NCBI GenBank assembly: GCA_026702635.1
Contig: JAPPBZ010000030.1
Location: 1 to 11,257 of the forward strand
Direction of reading: 5' to 3'
Length of the DNA stretch: 11,257 nucleotides
From: Bacteroidota bacterium
GTDB taxonomy: Bacteria; Bacteroidota; Rhodothermia; Rhodothermales; Bin80
Numbering within the stretch: the first letter of the stretch is position 1; the number at the start of each line of letters is the position of its first letter. The position numbers were made by a program, and so were the translations under genes. Below are positions 7,533 to 11,257 of the stretch, one piece after another. Below the pieces are notes generated by a model that made no database searches, was not told where the DNA came from, and was given only the letters and a program-made list of their open reading frames with translations.

Positions 7533-7616
7533 TGCCGGAGGTGGGACTCGAACCCACACATCCGAAGGGACACAGGTTCCTAAGACCTGCGCGTCTACCA
7601 GTTCCGCCACTCCGGC
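7533..7616 (-). tRNA. tRNA-Leu (anticodon UAG)
   Basis: An 84-nt class II tRNA folds cleanly. The 7-bp acceptor stem GCCGGAG pairs with CTCCGGC, followed by discriminator A73. The anticodon stem CAGGT/ACCTG encloses loop CTTAGGA, giving anticodon TAG (plus-strand bases 7580-7582). There is a long variable arm around CCCTTCGGATG, and a T arm with GTTCGAGTC. The D arm has the AACTGGTAGAC sequence of bacterial leucine tRNAs. The CCA end is not encoded: the bases after A73 read CT, so it must be added after transcription. The gene lies between msrB and the S46-like gene, opposite in direction to both. Confidence 0.97.
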
Positions 7617-7640
7617 AAGCGATCGGAGTGATATAAACTT

Positions 7641-8747
7641 ATGAAAAATAGTTCCATCGTTTACGGGATCATCAGCTTGTTGCTGTTGATGCCATCTGCT
7701 CAGGCGAAGCAGGTGAGTTCTTCTGGAGAAGCGGATACGGTCGTCGTACGATACCAGTGGTATTCCCAGGCGCACACGGAGGCCCCAGGCTCACATATTG
7801 TGGATGAAGACTGGATTGAGAATGTGCGCTTGGGGACGCTGCAGTTACCTCAATGTGCTGGAGCTCTAGTGAGTGCGGATGGTCTGGCTGTGACCAGTGC
7901 TGCATGCCTGCGTTCTCTAGAAACCTGGATTCGACCAACCGATTCGGTGTTTGTGGCCGATGAATTGTTGCAGGAGCGCAGGCTGGCAGGGCTCGCCGTA
8001 GAGCAGCTTGTCGAGGTCCGAAAGCTTGACAGCCCAGAAGATCCACCCAGTGATGCACTGCCCGGAACGCGTGTGGAGATTGTTGCCACTGACGACAGTA
8101 GCAGTTTCTGGGAATATACCTGGCGTATCTACGATGATGTGAGGCTGGTGCTGATTCCGCCTGTGGAGATGGCAAATTTTGGCGATGAAGAGGGGGTCTA
8201 TCCCAGGCATGCACCGGACTTTGCACTCTTTAGGGTGTATGATGAGAGTGGCCAGCCTCTGGACACCGAAAGCTACTTTGCGTGGAGTGATCGTCCTCCC
8301 GGTCACCGGGAAAAATTATTCGTCACAGCACTGGACGAAAACGGACCGTTTACGAGTGTTACCCTGTCAGATACATTCACGTACAACGGGACCGTTAGCC
8401 CGCCTCACACGACGTTGTACGGTATGTTGGATTTGCATTATTCGCACGGGGCTATGGGAGTTTGGGGATTACCAGCGGGGTGGATTGCTGGGATCAAAGA
8501 GAGTGATTTATCCGCCGCATTGAATTTTTCTGTGGCCGGTAAATGTGCTCAGATAGGGACAGGCATTGTAGATATAGACTTGGAGATTCTTGGCATTGCA
8601 TTTGATCATGCATTCACAGGGGGGCGTGAGCGCTGTGTAGCAGTTTCGACTTCGGGTATCCTGTCACTTTTAAGGACCGTATTCGAGGCGGAGAATATTG
8701 TGGAGGAATTGGCAGAACAGGCACGAAGTGCAGAGGAGAATGGGTAA
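7641..8747 (+). CDS. Secreted, helical-domain-less S46 pseudopeptidase (DPP7/DPP11-like, inactive)
   Basis: 368 residues with a Sec signal peptide (about 1-22, hydrophobic IVYGIISLLLLMP then AQA), so probably periplasmic. It aligns end to end with the two beta-barrel lobes of the S46 peptidase encoded next to it. LPQCAGALVSADGLAVTSAAC (70-89) matches that protein's CSASF...TNHHC; both Cys are kept. YDDVRLV (164-170), PDFALFRVYDESG (192-204), TFTYNGT...TTLYG (245-261) and DIDLEILGIAFD (311-322) also match. The catalytic His is Ala88 and the catalytic Ser aligns with Ile305; the Asp (Asp193) remains. About 290 residues of the helical lid domain are absent between VTALD and TFTYNGT, and about 36 between the His and Asp positions. 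The peptide N-terminus anchor DNF is also missing. The frame is intact with no stops, so this looks like a maintained pseudoenzyme rather than debris. It overlaps the downstream peptidase gene by 8 nt. Confidence 0.85.
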   Translation: MKNSSIVYGIISLLLLMPSAQAKQVSSSGEADTVVVRYQWYSQAHTEAPGSHIVDEDWIENVRLGTLQLPQCAGALVSADGLAVTSAACLRSLETWIRPTDSVFVADELLQERRLAGLAVEQLVEVRKLDSPEDPPSDALPGTRVEIVATDDSSSFWEYTWRIYDDVRLVLIPPVEMANFGDEEGVYPRHAPDFALFRVYDESGQPLDTESYFAWSDRPPGHREKLFVTALDENGPFTSVTLSDTFTYNGTVSPPHTTLYGMLDLHYSHGAMGVWGLPAGWIAGIKESDLSAALNFSVAGKCAQIGTGIVDIDLEILGIAFDHAFTGGRERCVAVSTSGILSLLRTVFEAENIVEELAEQARSAEENG

Positions 8748-10950
8748 GTATAAAAATTGGTTGATTGCAGGGTTCCTGATATGTTTGGCAGGTTGTGCCT
8801 CGAGCGCCGTAGAGGTAGTCCAGGTGGTTAATCAGCCTCTGGTCGTAGAAGAGCCTCAATCCTCTGTTTCACCCGTGGAAGTACCGGATCCCACCCATTC
8901 TCTGACCGTGGATCGATTCGATGTGGATCTTGATCGGTTTGATGGGGGGAAGATGTGGACGTTTGATAGCCCGCCTGTGGAGTGGCTCGCGGAAGAGTAT
9001 GGCATAAACGCTGATTCTGCATGGTTTGCCAAAGCCAGACTGGGGGCATTACGGTTTGGGACAAACTGTTCTGCCAGCTTTGTTTCGGATCAGGGATTAA
9101 TTCTGACTAACCATCACTGTGCACGTGAGAGCATTGCTGAGGTTTCTGGTGAGGCGGAGCAATTACTTGAAGGGGGTTTTCTGGCTACAACAGCTGCCGA
9201 CGAACGAAGAGTGCCCGACTTACACGTTGAGCAACTCTGGGAAATTTCAGATGTCACCCAACGGGTACATGGTGCCAGCCGCATTGTGCGCGGAGATAAT
9301 GAGCGTGTCCGTGCACGCAGAGATAAGGCTTCGGTGATTGCGGGTGAGTTGACAAGTGCCGCCAAAATGCGAGACTCGACGCTCCGGGTGGAGGTGATTG
9401 AGCTTTATAGCGGTGAACGATATGCCGCCTATACCTATCGGCGTTACGAGGATGTACGCCTGGTGATGGCTCCAGAAAAGAGATTGGGATATTTCGGAGG
9501 AGAAGAGGATAATTTTACCTTCCCCCGGTATACGCTTGATATGGCCTTTTTCCGTGCTTATGATCGAGAGGGTAACCCCGCAGTTACGCCAGAACATTAC
9601 AAATGGGGTAGCGAGGGAGCAAATGCGGACGATGCCGTCTTTGTGGTAGGTAATCCAGGATCAACCAGCCGGTTTGGCAGCGTGTCGCAACTAACGTTTG
9701 AGCGAGACTATACGCTGGTTCAGCAGGTCGAAACATTACAGCGGCGCGTAGAAGCATTGCAACCGTTCATCGGCATGGATCAAGCAGGTGCAGATGCATT
9801 TGAGAACATGTGGTTCACGGCCAGTAATTCACTCAAAGCGCTCTCGGGGCAGTTGGAAGGACTGCGTGACGACACACTGATCGCACGTCGCAGTGCAGCG
9901 GAATTTCAGATCAGAGAGGATCTCTTCCAGTCAGATTCGCTATCCATGCGCTATGGGTCATTATTCCAGGAACTGGATGAACTTCAGTTGTCAAAGCGTG
10001 CGGAAGCAGGTCGTATGGCAGCGTTCACGTTCTTTGGAACGGCAGTTGGATCGCGGATCCTGACGCGTGCACTGCATGGATACTACTACGCAAATCTGCA
10101 GCGCCGCGGTTATGTGGATCGGGAGGTCCTTGATGAGATTCGTGAGAACGCATTGGCGTTGGATGACTTTCCTGCAGAGGTGGACAGAGCGATTATTACT
10201 CTTCGGCTTGAAGAACTTCTGGAGGCTTTGGGAGAGCAGGATCCGACGATGCGAAGCATTTTGGGGGGACTTACGATTGATAGCCTGGCGGCAAATCTGG
10301 TAGCGACCACAGCACTCTCGGATTCTGCAAGGTTTGCCGCCCTTCTGGATAAAGGATTCCTGAGCAGTGATGATCCAGCGGTGCCGGTGATCAGCGCGCT
10401 AGCACCGTTGTATTTTACGGCCCAGCAACAGGCCGAGAGTTTCAAAAACAGAGAAGATCTTCTCGTTGCCGAACTGGCATCACTCCGTTTTGCGCTTTAC
10501 GGTACCGATGTGCCCCCAGATGCCTCCTTTTCGCTCCGAATATCAGACGGGCGTGTAGGTGGATATACGTACAATGGAACCCGCGCACCTGCTTTTACGA
10601 CCTTCTATGGGCTGTATGATCACTTTTACGCCTATCGGAACATGAGCAGATCGTGGGACCTCCCGGAACGCTGGCGGAATCCACCAGAGGTGTTTGATCT
10701 CTCAACTCCGCTCAACCTAGTCAGCACCAACGATATTACGGGAGGGAATTCTGGATCCCCACTACTAAATCAGGATTTGGAGATCGTAGGTTTGGTATTT
10801 GATGGCAATATTGAATCTCTGCCCAATGTATATATATTTTCGGACCGGACAGCACGGACAGTTTCGGTAGATGTTCGGGCGATCCTGGTCTCATTACAAC
10901 ATGTTTACGAAGCCGAGCGGCTTGTGGAAGAGATTCTTGCGGCGCAGTAG
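8740..10950 (+). CDS. S46 family dipeptidyl-peptidase, lipoprotein, DPP7-like
   Basis: 736 residues, close to the roughly 700-720 of S46 dipeptidyl-peptidases, which remove dipeptides from peptide N-termini in the periplasm or at the surface. A lipoprotein signal is present: MGKYKNWLIAGFLICLAGC, with the lipobox Cys at 19, followed by a polar linker. The chymotrypsin-like triad is complete: His126 in TNHHC, Asp267 in TLDMAFF (141 residues on, matching known members) and Ser671 in GGNSGSP. An alpha-helical lid lies at about 310-605. Gly689 in FDGN aligns with the P1-pocket glycine of DPP7/DAP BII rather than the Arg of DPP11, suggesting hydrophobic rather than Asp/Glu P1 preference. The Asn-Trp that binds the peptide amino end is Asn258-Phe259 here. 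The ATG at 8740 is chosen because it starts the lipoprotein signal; a GTG 42 bp upstream would spoil it. It overlaps the preceding S46-like gene by 8 nt (ATGGGTAA), implying one operon. Confidence 0.95.
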   Translation: MGKYKNWLIAGFLICLAGCASSAVEVVQVVNQPLVVEEPQSSVSPVEVPDPTHSLTVDRFDVDLDRFDGGKMWTFDSPPVEWLAEEYGINADSAWFAKARLGALRFGTNCSASFVSDQGLILTNHHCARESIAEVSGEAEQLLEGGFLATTAADERRVPDLHVEQLWEISDVTQRVHGASRIVRGDNERVRARRDKASVIAGELTSAAKMRDSTLRVEVIELYSGERYAAYTYRRYEDVRLVMAPEKRLGYFGGEEDNFTFPRYTLDMAFFRAYDREGNPAVTPEHYKWGSEGANADDAVFVVGNPGSTSRFGSVSQLTFERDYTLVQQVETLQRRVEALQPFIGMDQAGADAFENMWFTASNSLKALSGQLEGLRDDTLIARRSAAEFQIREDLFQSDSLSMRYGSLFQELDELQLSKRAEAGRMAAFTFFGTAVGSRILTRALHGYYYANLQRRGYVDREVLDEIRENALALDDFPAEVDRAIITLRLEELLEALGEQDPTMRSILGGLTIDSLAANLVATTALSDSARFAALLDKGFLSSDDPAVPVISALAPLYFTAQQQAESFKNREDLLVAELASLRFALYGTDVPPDASFSLRISDGRVGGYTYNGTRAPAFTTFYGLYDHFYAYRNMSRSWDLPERWRNPPEVFDLSTPLNLVSTNDITGGNSGSPLLNQDLEIVGLVFDGNIESLPNVYIFSDRTARTVSVDVRAILVSLQHVYEAERLVEEILAAQ

Positions 10951-11144
10951 ACGCAGTGAGCTTCCAGTCAGTTTCATGCCTGGACAGAGGAACATCTCTG
11001 CAAAGGTTTAGATTGTCAGTGATGCCTCCGATACCAAACTCATCGGCATGGATAGGAATTTGCTGGTATTACAGACTAGGTTTCCATGTGGGATTCCCGC
11101 CAGATTTGGGGTAACCATGCCCGGAGGAGTATCATTCACATGGA
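10951..11144. other. Intergenic leader before the patatin-like gene
   Basis: 194 bp with several short inverted repeats: TCCAG/CTGGA (10963-10967 with 10980-10984) and CAGAG/CTCTG (10985-10989 with 10996-11000). A longer 9-bp pair TTCCATGTG/CACATGGAA (11082-11090 with 11137-11145) ends on the patatin start codon. None is followed by a U-tract, so no intrinsic terminator for the peptidase operon is called. GGAGGAG at 11123-11129 is a Shine-Dalgarno, discussed with the next gene. No small gene is supported here. Confidence 0.4.
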
Positions 11145-11257
11145 ATGACGGATAAACCCCACACAGAGGAGATGGAGCAGCCAAGACAACTTGCTTTAGT
11201 ATTAGCCGGAGGAGGTGCCAGAGCTGCATATCAGGCAGGTGTGGTATCCTATATACG
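11145..11257 (+). CDS. Patatin-like phospholipase, 3'-truncated by window edge
   Basis: Only the first 37 codons are present. After a short polar N-terminus (MTDKPHTEEMEQ) comes LALVLAGGGARAAYQAGV, the first strand and glycine-rich oxyanion-hole loop (GGGARAAYQ) of the patatin fold. The catalytic GxSxG serine and the Asp lie beyond the window. Family members are serine acyl hydrolases acting on phospholipids or other esters. The frame is closed upstream by TAA at 11112, so ATG 11145 or ATG 11172 are the candidates. The latter has GAGGAG directly abutting it, which is too close for a useful binding site, so 11145 is preferred. GGAGGAG at 11123-11129 is 15 nt from this ATG, longer than usual. 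It lies 194 bp after the S46 peptidase on the same strand; co-transcription is possible but not shown. Confidence 0.85.
   Translation, partial: MTDKPHTEEMEQPRQLALVLAGGGARAAYQAGVVSYI

Noticed and set aside
7293..7775. A 160-codon minus-strand frame spanning part of msrB, the tRNA and the start of the S46-like gene
   Set aside because: It runs through a well-folded tRNA and two real genes; the readable VAELVDAQVLGT phrase is simply translated tRNA sequence.
7672..8226. A 184-codon open frame on the minus strand inside the S46-like gene
   Set aside because: It is fully antisense to a gene with clear family similarity and a signal peptide, and its product is low-complexity, His/Pro/Arg-rich and unlike any family. 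It is a shadow of codon bias.
7641..8747. Calling the short S46-like gene a pseudogene of the downstream peptidase
   Set aside because: The frame is uninterrupted, has its own signal peptide, keeps its disulfide cysteines and core strands, and is tightly overlapped with the next gene; decay would not remove the lid domain so cleanly while keeping the rest in frame.
10963..11000. Two 5-bp hairpins after the S46 peptidase stop, considered as a terminator
   Set aside because: Stems are short and neither is followed by a run of Ts.

Overview
The window comes from a bacterial chromosome of roughly 50% GC with compact, ordinary gene packing. No mobile element, CRISPR array or rRNA is visible. Two neighbouring S46-type dipeptidyl-peptidase genes, patchy use of Shine-Dalgarno sequences and a tRNA without an encoded CCA end suggest a Gram-negative of the Bacteroidota/Rhodothermota side. 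The lipobox and Sec signals imply an outer membrane or periplasm. This placement is inference only.

Layout, left to right. (1) 2-2716: the C-terminal part of a GlgX-type glycogen debranching enzyme (+) runs into a complete 4-alpha-glucanotransferase, MalQ (-). The two genes converge, their coding ends overlap by 48 bp, and both act on glycogen/maltodextrin. (2) 2770-3225: a GNAT acetyltransferase, divergent from malQ. (3) 3226-3520: 295 bp with no recognised gene, then a UPF0174/YaaW-like protein with a very clear ribosome binding site. (4) 4302-6211 (-): a two-gene operon of bacterial PH-domain membrane proteins resembling the YdbS/YdbT pair, with stop and start overlapping as TAATG. (5) 6266-7508 (+): an atypical NAD(P)-binding SDR protein followed by methionine sulfoxide reductase B. 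(6) 7533-7616 (-): tRNA-Leu(UAG). (7) 7641-10950 (+): two overlapping genes. The first is a secreted half-size S46 relative that has lost two of the three catalytic residues and the whole helical domain. The second is a full-length lipoprotein S46 dipeptidyl-peptidase with an intact triad. (8) 11145-end: the first 37 codons of a patatin-like phospholipase.

The most interesting unit is the S46 pair. A catalytically dead, lid-less paralogue (Ala in place of the catalytic His, Ile in place of the catalytic Ser, Asp kept) is joined by an 8-nt overlap to an active, lipid-anchored peptidase. This arrangement suggests a pseudoenzyme partner (regulator, chaperone or peptide-binding subunit) for the peptidase. 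The rest of the window is mostly housekeeping or stress metabolism: glycogen breakdown, oxidised-methionine repair and membrane PH proteins.
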